From: Streptomyces sp. R28
GTDB taxonomy: Bacteria > Actinomycetota > Actinomycetes > Streptomycetales > Streptomycetaceae
Assembly (NCBI RefSeq): GCF_041052385.1
Contig: NZ_CP163439.1
Location: 7,863,001-7,927,000, forward strand
Reading direction: 5' to 3'
DNA: 64,000 bases
Part shown: one piece after another, positions 45,398 to 54,390 of the stretch
How positions within the stretch are numbered: the stretch's first letter is position 1
Layout of the letters: every line of letters begins with the position of its first letter
Made by a program: the position numbers and the translations under genes
Notes under the pieces: generated by a model
The model's input: only the letters and a program-made list of their open reading frames with translations
What the model was told of the DNA's origin: nothing
Databases searched by the model: none

Positions 45398-45949
45398 TCA
45401 GTCGGTCGGCGGATCACCCACGACCCACCACTCGTCCGTGTCGGCTTCGTCGAGGTCCCTGACGAGACCGTCGACCATGTGCCCCAGCTGGGCTTCTTCG
45501 GATGCCTCGTTCAGGGAGCCGCGCATGTGCTGCGACGCCTCCCAGTACTCACGGAAGATCGGGCTCTGGAAGAACTCCCGCAGATGCCGGTACAGCTCCT
45601 CCCGGTCCAGGATTCCGGCCCGGTAGAGGTGGAACAGGTGGACGTACCAGGCGTTGGCGTAGAAGAACTGGCGGCGCCGCTCGGCCGGGATGCTCTTGTC
45701 GTAGGTGTCGATCACCGCGGCGAGGGAGGGATCGTCGATCGCCCGGGCCAGGAGCTCCCACTGCATGCGCTGCTGATGCGCCAAGGCCTTGCGGCGGATC
45801 GCCAACTCCTCGAGTTCCAGCTGCCTCTCTTGCAGACGTACTTCCTCCGACCGCCGTTGTCGCGCTGCCATCACCGCGCTCGCGGTGGCAGCGAGGAGAG
45901 TCAGCGCGGCGGAGGCCAGCCTCCCCGCAGAGTATTTCCGTGTGGCCAT
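45398..45949 (-). CDS. DUF6082-like membrane-anchored hypothetical protein
   Basis: A 183-residue protein with one N-terminal transmembrane segment (about residues 9-29, LASAALTLLAATASAVMAA), a charged coiled-coil region (32-60), and a C-terminal part with QQRMQWELLARAIDDPSLAA, YANAWYVHLFHLYRAGI and FFQSPIFREYWEAS, which resemble the DUF6082 family of Streptomyces. The function is unknown. The start ATG faces the CobW gene across 322 bp. It is probably outside the macrolide pathway. Confidence 0.7.
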   Translation of the reverse strand: MATRKYSAGRLASAALTLLAATASAVMAARQRRSEEVRLQERQLELEELAIRRKALAHQQRMQWELLARAIDDPSLAAVIDTYDKSIPAERRRQFFYANAWYVHLFHLYRAGILDREELYRHLREFFQSPIFREYWEASQHMRGSLNEASEEAQLGHMVDGLVRDLDEADTDEWWVVGDPPTD

Positions 45950-46271
45950 GTCAACTACCCCCGATCAGGCGGCCGTCCGCCGGTCGTCGGGGTGCGGGTC
46001 GACTGGAGGGGACCGGCGAGCGGTGGGCGGCGCTTGCCGTCTCCCAGAGTGCCGAGCGGCTCTGATCGGCGGGGAGGCGGAGAGGAGGCGCACGGAGGGA
46101 AGCGAGGGTCGCACACTCCGGCACCATGCCCAACGTCTGCCCGGCAAGTGCTGCTAACAATCGTTCACTTCGCGGTGTTTCTTCCGGCTCGTATCCTGGG
46201 TCGGCATTCAATCCTCGTACGTGCGCCGCCCCGCGAGCCGGTGCACCCGTCGGCGTGAGAGAGGTCGCACG
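45950..46271. promoter_or_regulatory. Intergenic region between DUF6082-like and CobW genes
   Basis: 322 bp between outward-facing genes. It should contain both promoters. GTATCCT near 46193 could be a -10 box for the CobW gene. I see no inverted repeat resembling a Zur box and no small ORF with a credible ribosome site. Confidence 0.4.
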
Positions 46272-47327
46272 TTGCGTCAGCCGAGCCCCGGTCCGCACCA
46301 GATCCCGGTCGTCGTACTCGCCGGATTCCTCGGTTCCGGCAAGACGACTCTGCTCAACCACCTCCTCCATCGCAGCCAAGGCACCCGCATCGGCGCCCTC
46401 GTCAACGACTTCGGCGCCATCGAGATCGATGCCATGGCCGTCGCCGGCGCGCTCGGCGACTCCACCGTCTCCCTCGGCAACGGCTGCCTGTGCTGCGCGG
46501 TCGACGCCAGTGAGCTGGACGTCTACCTGGAGCGGCTCGCCCGGCCGTCCACCGGCATCGACGTCATCGTCATCGAGGCCAGCGGACTCGCCGAGCCCCA
46601 GGAGCTCGTGCGCATGGTGCTCGCCAGCGAACATCCGGGCATCGTGTACGGCGGGCTCGTCGAGGTCGTCGACGCCGCCGAGTTCGACGACACCCGCGCG
46701 AAGCACCCCGAGATCGACCGGCACCTCGCCCTCGCCGACCTCGTCGTGGTCAACAAGCTCGACCGGGCGGCGGACGGGGAGCGCGTCCTCGGCCTGGTCC
46801 GCGACCTCACCGACCGCGCCGCCGTCGTCCCCGCCACCTACGGCCGTATCGACCCCGAGTTCCTCTTCGACTGCAGGCCCAGCGAGGAGCGCATCGGACA
46901 GCTGTCCTTCGACGACCTGCACGAGCACGACGAGGATCACAGCGACCACCTGCACGCCGGCTACGACAGCATGTCCTTCGTCTGCGAAGTCCCCCTCGAC
47001 CCACGCCAGTTGATGAGGTTCCTGGACAGCAGGCCGGAGGGCCTGTACCGGATCAAGGGATATGTCGACTTCGGCCCGTACGACGCCGCGAACCGCTACG
47101 CCGTGCACGCCGTCGGACGGTTCCTGCGCTTCTACCCGGAGCCGTGGGCTGCCGGGGACGCGCGTCTGACCCAGCTCGTCCTCATCGGCTCCGCCATCGA
47201 TACCGCCTCCCTGGCCAAGGAACTCGAGTCGTGCAAGAGCGACGCCCCACACGCCGACGAGCACGGCATGTGGGGCGTTCTGCGCTACGTACAGGACCCG
47301 GAGGAAGAGGACTTCCAGGAGGCCTAG
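46272..47327 (+). CDS. CobW/YjiA-type GTPase, probable metal chaperone
   Basis: A 351-residue G3E-family GTPase. Walker A is GFLGSGKTTLL; the metal-binding CxCC motif appears as GCLCCAV; the guanine motif is NKLD. The stretch HEHDEDHSDHLHAG is His/Asp-rich and could bind zinc or another metal. The C-terminal CobW_C domain covers about 225-330. The start chosen is TTG at 46272 with GAGAGG eight bases upstream; a GTG at 46221 would add a non-conserved extension. Its TAG stop and that of the convergent topoisomerase gene share the four bases CTAG. Confidence 0.85.
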   Translation: MRQPSPGPHQIPVVVLAGFLGSGKTTLLNHLLHRSQGTRIGALVNDFGAIEIDAMAVAGALGDSTVSLGNGCLCCAVDASELDVYLERLARPSTGIDVIVIEASGLAEPQELVRMVLASEHPGIVYGGLVEVVDAAEFDDTRAKHPEIDRHLALADLVVVNKLDRAADGERVLGLVRDLTDRAAVVPATYGRIDPEFLFDCRPSEERIGQLSFDDLHEHDEDHSDHLHAGYDSMSFVCEVPLDPRQLMRFLDSRPEGLYRIKGYVDFGPYDAANRYAVHAVGRFLRFYPEPWAAGDARLTQLVLIGSAIDTASLAKELESCKSDAPHADEHGMWGVLRYVQDPEEEDFQEA

Positions 47328-49780
47328 ACCGGACCGGCCACCACCGCCACCGTCTTCGGCAGCGACACGCCGGAGCCGTCGCGGCGCGGGTCCATCTCCG
47401 GGAGGTCGGCCGGAGTGCCGTTCTTCTGCGCGGCCCGTGCCGGGGCGACGCCCGCCCAGGCCACGGACAGGCAGTCCTCGCCCTTCAGGAACCGCTGGCA
47501 GCGGACGCCGCCGGTGGCGCGACCCTTGCGGGGGTACTGGTCGAACGGGGTCAGCTTGGCCGTCGTCTGCACCGAGTCGTCCAGCGTGCCGCGCGAGCCC
47601 GCGACCGTGAAGACGACCGCGTCGGCCGCCGGGTCCACCGCCGTGAAGGAGATGACCTTCGCGCCCTCCGTGAGCTTGATGCCGGCCATACCGCCGGCGG
47701 CGCGGCCCTGCGGGCGGACCTGCGAGGCCTGGTAGCGCAGCAGCTGTGCGTCGTCCGTGATGAAGACCAGGTCCTCCTCCCCGGTGCGCAGCTCGACCGC
47801 GCCGACGATCCGGTCGCCCTCCTTGAGGGTGATGACCTCCAGCTCGTCCTTGTTGGTCGGGTAGTCGGGCACCACACGCTTGACGACGCCCTGTTCCGTG
47901 CCGATCGCCAGGCCGGGGGAGGACTCGTCGAGCGTGGTCAGACAGATCAGGGTCTCGTCGCCTTCCAGCGAGACGAACTCCGACAGCGGCGCGCCGCCCG
48001 CGAGGTTCGGCCGCGCCGCCGTCTCCGGCAGCTGCGGCAGGTCGATGACGTTGATGCGCAGCAGACGGCCCGTGGACGTCACCGCGCCCACCTCGCCGCG
48101 GGCCGTGGCCGGCACCGCCGAGATGATTACGTCGTGCTTGGAGCGCTTCGCGTCGCCGTCCTCCGCGAAGGGGTCGCCGTTCGCCGTACGGGCCAGCAGC
48201 CCCGTCGAGGACAGCAGCACCCGGCACGGGTCGTCCGCCACCTGGAGCGATACCGCCGAGACCGTGGTGCCCGCCGACTCCAGCAGGACCGTACGCCGCT
48301 CGGTGCCGAACTTCTTGGCCACCGCGGCCAGTTCGGAGGAGACCAGCTTGCGCAGCTCCGCGTCCGAGTCGAGGATCCGGCTCAGCTCCGCGATCTCCGC
48401 GTTCAGCTTGTCCTTCTCCGCCTCCAGCTCGATACGGTCGAACCTGGTGAGGCGGCGCAGCGGGGTGTCCAGGATGTACTGCGTCTGCACCTCGCTCAGC
48501 GAGAAGCGCTCCATCAGGCGCTCCTTGGCCTGCGCGGAGTTGTCGCTGGACCGGATCAGCCGGATGACCTCGTCGATGTCCAGCAGCGCCGTCAGCAGGC
48601 CCTCGACCAGGTGCAGTCGATCGCGCTTCTTGCTGCGGCGGAACTCGCTGCGCCGCCGTACGACCTCGAAGCGGTGGTCGAGGTAGACCTCCAGGAGCTC
48701 CTTGAGGCCCAGGGTGAGGGGCTGGCCGTCGACCAGCGCGACGTTGTTGATGCCGAAGGACTCCTCCATCGGCGTCAGCTTGTAGAGCTGCTCCAGGACC
48801 GCCTCGGGCACGAAGCCGTTCTTGATCTCGATGACCAGGCGCAGGCCGTGCTCGCGGTCGGTGAGGTCCTTGACGTCGGCGATGCCCTGGATCTTCTTCG
48901 ATCCGACCAGGTCCTTGATCTTGGCGATGACCTTCTCCGGGCCGACCGCGAAGGGCAGCTCGGTGATGACGATGCCCTTGCGGCGCGCCGTCACGGTCTC
49001 CACCGACACCGTGGCACGGATCTTGAACGTGCCGCGGCCCGTCTCGTAGGCGTCCCGGATGCCGGAGAGGCCGACGATACGGCCGCCGGTGGGCAGGTCG
49101 GGGCCCGGGACGTACTTCATCAGGGCGTCCAGATCCGCGCTCGGGTAGCGGATCAGGTGGCGGGCGGCCGCGATGACCTCGGCGAGGTTGTGCGGCGGCA
49201 TGTTGGTGGCCATGCCGACCGCGATGCCCGACGAGCCGTTCACCAGGAGGTTCGGGAAGGCGGCGGGCAGCGCCACCGGCTCCCGCTCCTGGCCGTCGTA
49301 GTTGGGGGTGAAGTCGACCGTGTCCTCGTCGATGGACTCCGTCATCAGGCTCGCGGGCTCGGCGGCGCGGCACTCGGTGTACCGCATGGCGGCCGGCGGG
49401 TCGTCGTTGCCCAGCGAGCCGAAGTTGCCGTGACCGTCGACCAGCGGGACGCGCATCGAGAAGGGCTGGGCCATGCGCACCAGCGCGTCGTAGATCGACG
49501 CGTCGCCGTGCGGGTGCAACTTACCCATGACCTCGCCGACGACGCGGGCGCACTTCACATAGCCGCGGTCGGGGCGCAGGCCCATCTCGTTCATCTGGTA
49601 GACGATGCGGCGGTGCACCGGCTTGAGGCCGTCGCGGGCGTCCGGCAGGGCGCGCGAGTAGATGACCGAGTACGCGTACTCGAGGAAGGAGCCCTGCATC
49701 TCGTCGACGACGTCGATGTCGAGGATCTTCTCCTCGTACGAGTCGTCGGGCGGCGGGGTCTTCGTGCTGCGGCGGGCCAT
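47324..49780 (-). CDS. parC: DNA topoisomerase IV subunit A (ParC/GyrA2)
   Basis: An 818-residue type IIA topoisomerase A subunit. The catalytic Tyr is in AAMRYTECR (about 133); the quinolone-determining region HPHGDASIYDAL is intact with Ser; the GyrA-box-poor C-terminal beta-pinwheel domain begins near 500. With ParE it decatenates daughter chromosomes. ATG at 49780 with AGAGGAG upstream. In Streptomyces the ParC gene sits among the housekeeping genes seen here, separate from gyrA near oriC, which supports ParC over GyrA. This is chromosomal core sequence and not part of the antibiotic cluster. Confidence 0.9.
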   Translation of the reverse strand: MARRSTKTPPPDDSYEEKILDIDVVDEMQGSFLEYAYSVIYSRALPDARDGLKPVHRRIVYQMNEMGLRPDRGYVKCARVVGEVMGKLHPHGDASIYDALVRMAQPFSMRVPLVDGHGNFGSLGNDDPPAAMRYTECRAAEPASLMTESIDEDTVDFTPNYDGQEREPVALPAAFPNLLVNGSSGIAVGMATNMPPHNLAEVIAAARHLIRYPSADLDALMKYVPGPDLPTGGRIVGLSGIRDAYETGRGTFKIRATVSVETVTARRKGIVITELPFAVGPEKVIAKIKDLVGSKKIQGIADVKDLTDREHGLRLVIEIKNGFVPEAVLEQLYKLTPMEESFGINNVALVDGQPLTLGLKELLEVYLDHRFEVVRRRSEFRRSKKRDRLHLVEGLLTALLDIDEVIRLIRSSDNSAQAKERLMERFSLSEVQTQYILDTPLRRLTRFDRIELEAEKDKLNAEIAELSRILDSDAELRKLVSSELAAVAKKFGTERRTVLLESAGTTVSAVSLQVADDPCRVLLSSTGLLARTANGDPFAEDGDAKRSKHDVIISAVPATARGEVGAVTSTGRLLRINVIDLPQLPETAARPNLAGGAPLSEFVSLEGDETLICLTTLDESSPGLAIGTEQGVVKRVVPDYPTNKDELEVITLKEGDRIVGAVELRTGEEDLVFITDDAQLLRYQASQVRPQGRAAGGMAGIKLTEGAKVISFTAVDPAADAVVFTVAGSRGTLDDSVQTTAKLTPFDQYPRKGRATGGVRCQRFLKGEDCLSVAWAGVAPARAAQKNGTPADLPEMDPRRDGSGVSLPKTVAVVAGPV

Positions 49781-50258
49781 CGCTGCCGGCTCCTCTGGTT
49801 CTCGTCGCTCGAGCGTTTGCGGGATCTGACGCGGACCATTGTGGACCGCGCCACTGACAACCACCGACCAGGATCCGATGTTGGGCTCCCGCCCGGCGTC
49901 CGAGAAGTGTCGCCGACGCCCGGCTGTGCCTGCGACCGAGGGTCGGGACTGACTGCCAACCGCCCTGGCCGGGGCCACGCTTGCGGGAGGGCAAACGAGC
50001 GCGGCGAGACCGTTCACTCGCCGGAGTGATCGGCGGGCACCGTCCGAGGTCGTGAGGCAGCAGGCAGGTGGGAGGGGACGGCGAGCCGTGCCCGCGCGCT
50101 GTCCTGTCCGGCGCCCCCGGCTCGCGTTCACCGCCGTACGGACACGGCGTTCTGACCGGGAACTTCGCCGACCCTTCGGACGCTGCATACAGTGGCAGGA
50201 GCTGAATACGAACTGCTCGGCACAACGCATTGCACGCGACCGGAAGGACACCTTGCCC
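49781..50258. promoter_or_regulatory. Divergent intergenic region parC / M16 peptidase
   Basis: 478 bp without a credible gene. It must hold promoters for both genes; the A+T-richer stretches near 49840-49880 and 50185-50230 are the likeliest places. I see no riboswitch-like or long hairpin structure. Confidence 0.4.
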
Positions 50259-51617
50259 ATGGGTCACACGGCCACACCGGAGGCACAATCCGGCGGCCTC
50301 ACCGCGACGGAGCACCGCCTGGCCAACGGCCTGCGCGTGGTGCTCTCCGAGGACCACCTCACGCCGGTCGCCGCGGTCTGTCTCTGGTACGACGTCGGCT
50401 CCCGTCACGAGGTCAAGGGCCGTACCGGACTCGCCCACCTCTTCGAGCACCTGATGTTCCAGGGCTCGAGCAGCGTGAAGGGCACGGGCCACTTCGAGCT
50501 CGTCCAGGGCGCGGGCGGCTCGCCGAACGGCACCACCAGCTTCGAGCGCACCAACTACTTCGAGACCATGCCCGCCCACCAGCTGGAGCTCGCGCTGTGG
50601 CTGGAGGCCGACCGCATGGGCAGCCTGCTGGTGGCGCTCGACCTGGAGGGCCTGGACAACCAGCGGGACGTCGTCAAGAACGAGCGCCGCCAGCGCTACG
50701 ACAACGTCCCGTACGGCACGGCCTTCGAGAAGCTCACCGCCCTGTCGTACCCGGACGGACACCCCTACCACCACACGCCGATCGGCTCGATGGCCGACCT
50801 GGACGCGGCCAGCCTGGAGGACGCCCGCGCGTTCTTCCGCACCTACTACGCGCCCAACAACGCCGTCCTGTCCATCGTCGGCGACATCGACCCGGAGCAG
50901 ACGCTCGCCTGGGTCGAGAAGTACTTCGGCACCATCCCGGCCCACGACGGCAAGCCCGAGCCGCGCGACGGCTCGCTGCCCGAGATCATCGGCGAGCAGC
51001 TGCGCGAGGTCGTCGAGGAGAATGTCCCCGCGCGCGCGATGATGGCCGCCTACCGGCTCCCGAAGGACGGCACGCGCGAGTGCGACGCTGCCGACCTCGC
51101 GCTGACCGTCCTCGGCGGCGGCGAGTCCTCCCGCCTCTACAACAGGCTGGTCCGCCGCGACCGTACGGCTGTGGCGGCCGGGTTCGGCCTGCTGCGCCTG
51201 GCCGGGGCGCCCTCCCTGGGCTGGCTGGACGTGAAGACCTCCGGCGACGTCGAGGTGCCGGTCATCGAGACGGCCGTGGACGAGGAGCTCGCCCGCTTCG
51301 CGGCGGAGGGCCCCACCGCCGAGGAGATGGAGCGCGCGCAGGCCCAGCTGGAGCGCGAATGGCTGGACCGGCTCGGCACCGTCGCGGGCCGCGCCGACGA
51401 ACTGTGCCGGTACGCCGTCCTGTTCGGCGACCCGCAGCTCGCCTTCACCGCCGTACAGCGTGTCCTCGACGTCACCGCCGAGGAGGTCCAGGCGGTCGCC
51501 AAGGCCCGCCTGCGCCCCGACAACCGAGCGGTGCTCGTGTACGAGCCGACCGCAGCCGAGGCCGACGACCTCGAGGCCGCCGAGACCACCGACGAGAACG
51601 AGGAGTCGGCGCAGTGA
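50259..51617 (+). CDS. M16 family zinc peptidase, catalytic subunit
   Basis: A 452-residue insulinase/mitochondrial-processing-type peptidase. The inverted zinc motif HxxEH is HLFEH in GLAHLFEHLMFQG, followed by the downstream Glu-rich helix. The second, inactive half covers about 220-430. The ATG at 50259 has GGAAGGA upstream and homology begins soon after (LANGLRVVLSEDH). It overlaps the next M16 gene by four bases (GTGA), so the two chains are probably made together and form a heterodimer, as in other bacterial M16 pairs. No signal peptide is visible. Confidence 0.92.
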   Translation: MGHTATPEAQSGGLTATEHRLANGLRVVLSEDHLTPVAAVCLWYDVGSRHEVKGRTGLAHLFEHLMFQGSSSVKGTGHFELVQGAGGSPNGTTSFERTNYFETMPAHQLELALWLEADRMGSLLVALDLEGLDNQRDVVKNERRQRYDNVPYGTAFEKLTALSYPDGHPYHHTPIGSMADLDAASLEDARAFFRTYYAPNNAVLSIVGDIDPEQTLAWVEKYFGTIPAHDGKPEPRDGSLPEIIGEQLREVVEENVPARAMMAAYRLPKDGTRECDAADLALTVLGGGESSRLYNRLVRRDRTAVAAGFGLLRLAGAPSLGWLDVKTSGDVEVPVIETAVDEELARFAAEGPTAEEMERAQAQLEREWLDRLGTVAGRADELCRYAVLFGDPQLAFTAVQRVLDVTAEEVQAVAKARLRPDNRAVLVYEPTAAEADDLEAAETTDENEESAQ

Positions 51618-53002
51618 CCGAGCTCGCCAGCATGGAGTTCCACCCGCAGCCCCAGGCCGGTGAGGCCCGGCCCTGGGCGTTCCCGGCGCCCGAGCGGGGC
51701 AAGCTGGACAACGGCCTGACGGTCCTGCGCTGCCACCGCCCCGGCCAGCAGGTCATCGCCGTCGAGGTGCTCCTGGACACGCCCCTGGACGCCGAGCCGA
51801 AGGGCCTGGACGGCATCGCCACGATCATGGCGCGCGCCCTGTCCGAGGGCACCGACAAGCACACCGCCGAGGAGTTCGCCGCCGAGCTGGAGCGCTGCGG
51901 CGCCACGCTCGACGCGTACGCCGACCACCCCGGCATCCGCGTCAGCCTCGAAGTGCCGGTCTCCCGTCTGCCCAAGGCGCTCGGTCTGCTCGCCGACGCC
52001 CTCAGGGCGCCCGCCTTCGAGGACGCCGAGGTCGAGCGCCTGGTGCGCAACCGGCTCGACGAGATCCCGCACGAGCTGGCCAACCCCTCGCGCCGCGCCG
52101 CCAAGGAGCTCTCCAAGCAGCTGTTCCCGGCGACCTCGCGCATGTCCCGCCCGCGCCAGGGCACCGAGGACACGGTCGCGGGCATCGACTCCGCGGGCGT
52201 ACGCGCCTTCTACGAGCGGCATGTGCGCCCCGCCACCTCCACCGTCGTGGTCGTCGGCGACCTCACCGGCGTCGACCTCGACGACCTGCTCGGCGACAGC
52301 CTCGGCGCCTGGACCGGCTCCCCGGCCCAGCCCCGGCCCGTCCCGCCGGTGACCGCGGACGACACCGGGCGCGTCGTCATCGTGGACCGCCCCGGCGCGG
52401 TCCAGACGCAGCTGCTGATCGGCCGCATCGGCCCCGACCGGCACGACCGCGTGTGGCCCGCGCAGGTGCTCGGCACCTACTGCCTCGGCGGCACCCTCAC
52501 CTCCCGCCTGGACAAGGTCCTGCGCGAGGAGAAGGGCTACACCTACGGTGTGCGCGCGTTCGGGCAGGTCCTGCGTTCCGCCCCGGACGGCACGGGTGCG
52601 GCCATGCTCGCCATCAGCGGCTCCGTCGACACCCCGAACACCGGTCCGGCTCTGGACGACCTCTGGAAGGTCCTGCGCGGGGTCGCCGGCGAAGGGCTCA
52701 CCGACGCCGAGCGGGACTTCGCCGTGCAGAACCTCGTCGGGGTGGCGCCGCTGAAGTACGAGACCGCCGCCTCCGTGGCGAACACGCTGGCCGACCAGGT
52801 CGAGCAGAACCTGCCCGACGACTACCAGGCGACGCTGTACCAGCGGCTCGCCGCGACCGGCACCGTCGAGGCCACCGCGGCGGCCGTGAGCGCCTTCCCG
52901 GTGGACCGGCTGGTGACGATCCTCGTCGGCGACGCGGCCGAGATCCGGGAGCCCGTCGAGGCCCTCGGCATCGGCGAAGTCACCGTCGTGGCAGCCGAGT
53001 AG
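51614..53002 (+). CDS. M16 family peptidase-like, non-catalytic partner
   Basis: A 462-residue M16 homologue in which the HxxEH position reads GLDGIATIMARAL, so no zinc site. The conserved Arg...Tyr pair of the partner subunit is present in TSRLDKVLREEKGYTYGV, which contributes to substrate binding in heterodimeric M16 enzymes. GTG start overlapping the upstream stop. The last six codons are duplicated just after the stop codon (see the 18-bp repeat), and a strong terminator follows. Confidence 0.9.
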   Translation: MTELASMEFHPQPQAGEARPWAFPAPERGKLDNGLTVLRCHRPGQQVIAVEVLLDTPLDAEPKGLDGIATIMARALSEGTDKHTAEEFAAELERCGATLDAYADHPGIRVSLEVPVSRLPKALGLLADALRAPAFEDAEVERLVRNRLDEIPHELANPSRRAAKELSKQLFPATSRMSRPRQGTEDTVAGIDSAGVRAFYERHVRPATSTVVVVGDLTGVDLDDLLGDSLGAWTGSPAQPRPVPPVTADDTGRVVIVDRPGAVQTQLLIGRIGPDRHDRVWPAQVLGTYCLGGTLTSRLDKVLREEKGYTYGVRAFGQVLRSAPDGTGAAMLAISGSVDTPNTGPALDDLWKVLRGVAGEGLTDAERDFAVQNLVGVAPLKYETAASVANTLADQVEQNLPDDYQATLYQRLAATGTVEATAAAVSAFPVDRLVTILVGDAAEIREPVEALGIGEVTVVAAE

Positions 53003-53028
53003 AGACACCCGGCAGCCGAGTAGAGACA
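52990..53028. repeat. 18-bp direct repeat over the M16 stop codon
   Basis: GGCAGCCGAGTAGAGACA occurs at 52990-53007 and 53011-53028. The first copy contains the last codons and TAG stop of the M16 gene; the second is a non-coding duplicate. Confidence 0.85.
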
Positions 53029-53060
53029 GGCACAGCGCCGGCCGGCGGCACGCGCGCACA

Positions 53061-53094
53061 GGGGCCCTGGTGACGAAAGAGTCACCAGGGCCCC
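53061..53094 (+). terminator. Rho-independent terminator after the M16 pair
   Basis: Perfect 14-bp stem GGGGCCCTGGTGAC / GTCACCAGGGCCCC with a 6-base loop (GAAAGA), followed by TTTA. It separates the M16 transcript from the riboswitch-controlled peptidase gene. Confidence 0.9.
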
Positions 53095-53236
53095 TTTATG
53101 CCCGAATTGAGGGAGAGGTTGCCTGTCTGGCCTGTGGGATGCGCTACAAAAGTCGCGATCCGTTTGGGGATTGAAAGTTGTGCCGCTTAGCGTCTTGCGG
53201 GCTGTCCGTCAGGCACTGCGCCGCGCCCGCGGCACC

Positions 53237-53395
53237 GGACAGTCATCGCCGAGTCCCCGTACGGCGCGAGCCAGGGGAGCCGGGGACCCATCGAAGTCCC
53301 TGGGGTGAATCGGACGCCCGCGCAGCCGCGAGGGGGTCCGTAGGAGACCTTCCTGCTCCGAACCCGTCAGCTAACCCGGTAGGCGAGAAGGAAGG
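53237..53395 (+). ncRNA. c-di-AMP riboswitch (ydaO-yuaA type)
   Basis: In the leader of the M23 peptidase gene. Blocks of the ydaO consensus are readable: GAGCCGGGGACCCATC near 53277, CTGGGGTGAATCGG near 53300, TAGGAGACCTTCCTGC near 53341 and CCGAACCCGTCAGCTAAC near 53358, then CCGGTAGGCG. In Streptomyces this class precedes cell-wall hydrolase genes, and c-di-AMP binding turns expression off. The leader is long (the gene starts at 53413). The exact ends are estimated. Confidence 0.9.
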
Positions 53396-53412
53396 AAAGG
53401 ACCAGCCACTAC

Positions 53413-54198
53413 ATGGCGTTCACCTGCGCCACCGGGAAGAACCGCCCCGCCGGGAAGCACCGTCGCCCCAGCCGGTTCGAGCGCACCACCGCCCGCGCGG
53501 CGGGCGTCGCCGCCCTCACCGCCACCGGCGTCATAGGCACCCTCGCCGCCCCGGCACTCGCCGCCGAACCCGCCGTCGAGCAGACCGGCCTCATACCCGT
53601 CGTCACCATCGAGGACTCGATAGCCGACCAGATCGACGCCCAGGCAGCCGCCCAGGAGCAGGCCGCCCAGGAGGCCGCGGCCCTGAAGAAGGCTGCCGAG
53701 GAGGCCGCGCGCAAGAAGGCGGCCGAGAAGGCCAAGCAGGAGCGCGAGGCCAAGGAGCGCGCCGCCCGCGAGGCCGAGCGCAAGCGCCTGCTGTCCTACG
53801 TGGCCCCGATCTCCGGCTCGTACATCTCCACCGGCTACAAGGCCGGCGGTGCCGTCTGGTCCTCCGGCAGCCACACGGGCGTCGACTTCCACGCCGCCAG
53901 CGGCACCTCCGTCCACGCGGTCGGCTCCGGCACCGTCGTGGAGGCCGGCTGGGGCGGGTCGTACGGCAACAACATCGTGATCAAGATGAACGACGGTACT
54001 TACACCCAGTACGGCCACCTGTCGTCCATAGGCGTCTCGGTGGGCCAGGCCGTCACCCCCGGCCAGCAGATCGGCCTGTCCGGCGCCACCGGCAACGTCA
54101 CCGGACCGCACCTGCACTTCGAGGCCCGCACGACGGCAGAGTACGGCTCCGACATGGACCCCGTCGCCTACCTCCGCGCGCACGGCGTGAACGTCTGA
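53413..54198 (+). CDS. Secreted M23 (LytM-type) peptidoglycan endopeptidase
   Basis: A 261-residue exported protein. A twin-charged N-region and hydrophobic segment end in APALAAEP (cleavage near residue 51); a long Ala/Glu/Lys coiled coil follows (about 75-125), then an M23 domain (about 130-255) with the zinc ligands in HTGVDFH and HLHFEA. It should cut cell-wall cross-bridges in growth or germination. Expression is probably under the c-di-AMP riboswitch upstream. A terminator hairpin lies 30 bp after the stop. Confidence 0.93.
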   Translation: MAFTCATGKNRPAGKHRRPSRFERTTARAAGVAALTATGVIGTLAAPALAAEPAVEQTGLIPVVTIEDSIADQIDAQAAAQEQAAQEAAALKKAAEEAARKKAAEKAKQEREAKERAAREAERKRLLSYVAPISGSYISTGYKAGGAVWSSGSHTGVDFHAASGTSVHAVGSGTVVEAGWGGSYGNNIVIKMNDGTYTQYGHLSSIGVSVGQAVTPGQQIGLSGATGNVTGPHLHFEARTTAEYGSDMDPVAYLRAHGVNV

Positions 54199-54227
54199 CG
54201 CCTCCACCGCGCCTCCCCTCCCCGAAG

Positions 54228-54252
54228 CCCCGGCTCCCCGAGCCGGGGTTTT
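54228..54252 (+). terminator. Rho-independent terminator after the M23 peptidase gene
   Basis: Nine-bp stem CCCCGGCTC / GAGCCGGGG with a 3-base loop, followed by TTTT. Confidence 0.88.
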
Positions 54253-54390
54253 CGGCGTTTCGGGCGACCGGCTGTCCAAAAAATATCCATGGATTCCGAC
54301 CCGCCATCGGAAATTCCAGCCGGTTGCAATAGAGTCACTGAACACACGTCATTCGTCGACGTTTCACGGGGATTAAAGCGGAGGTCGGTC

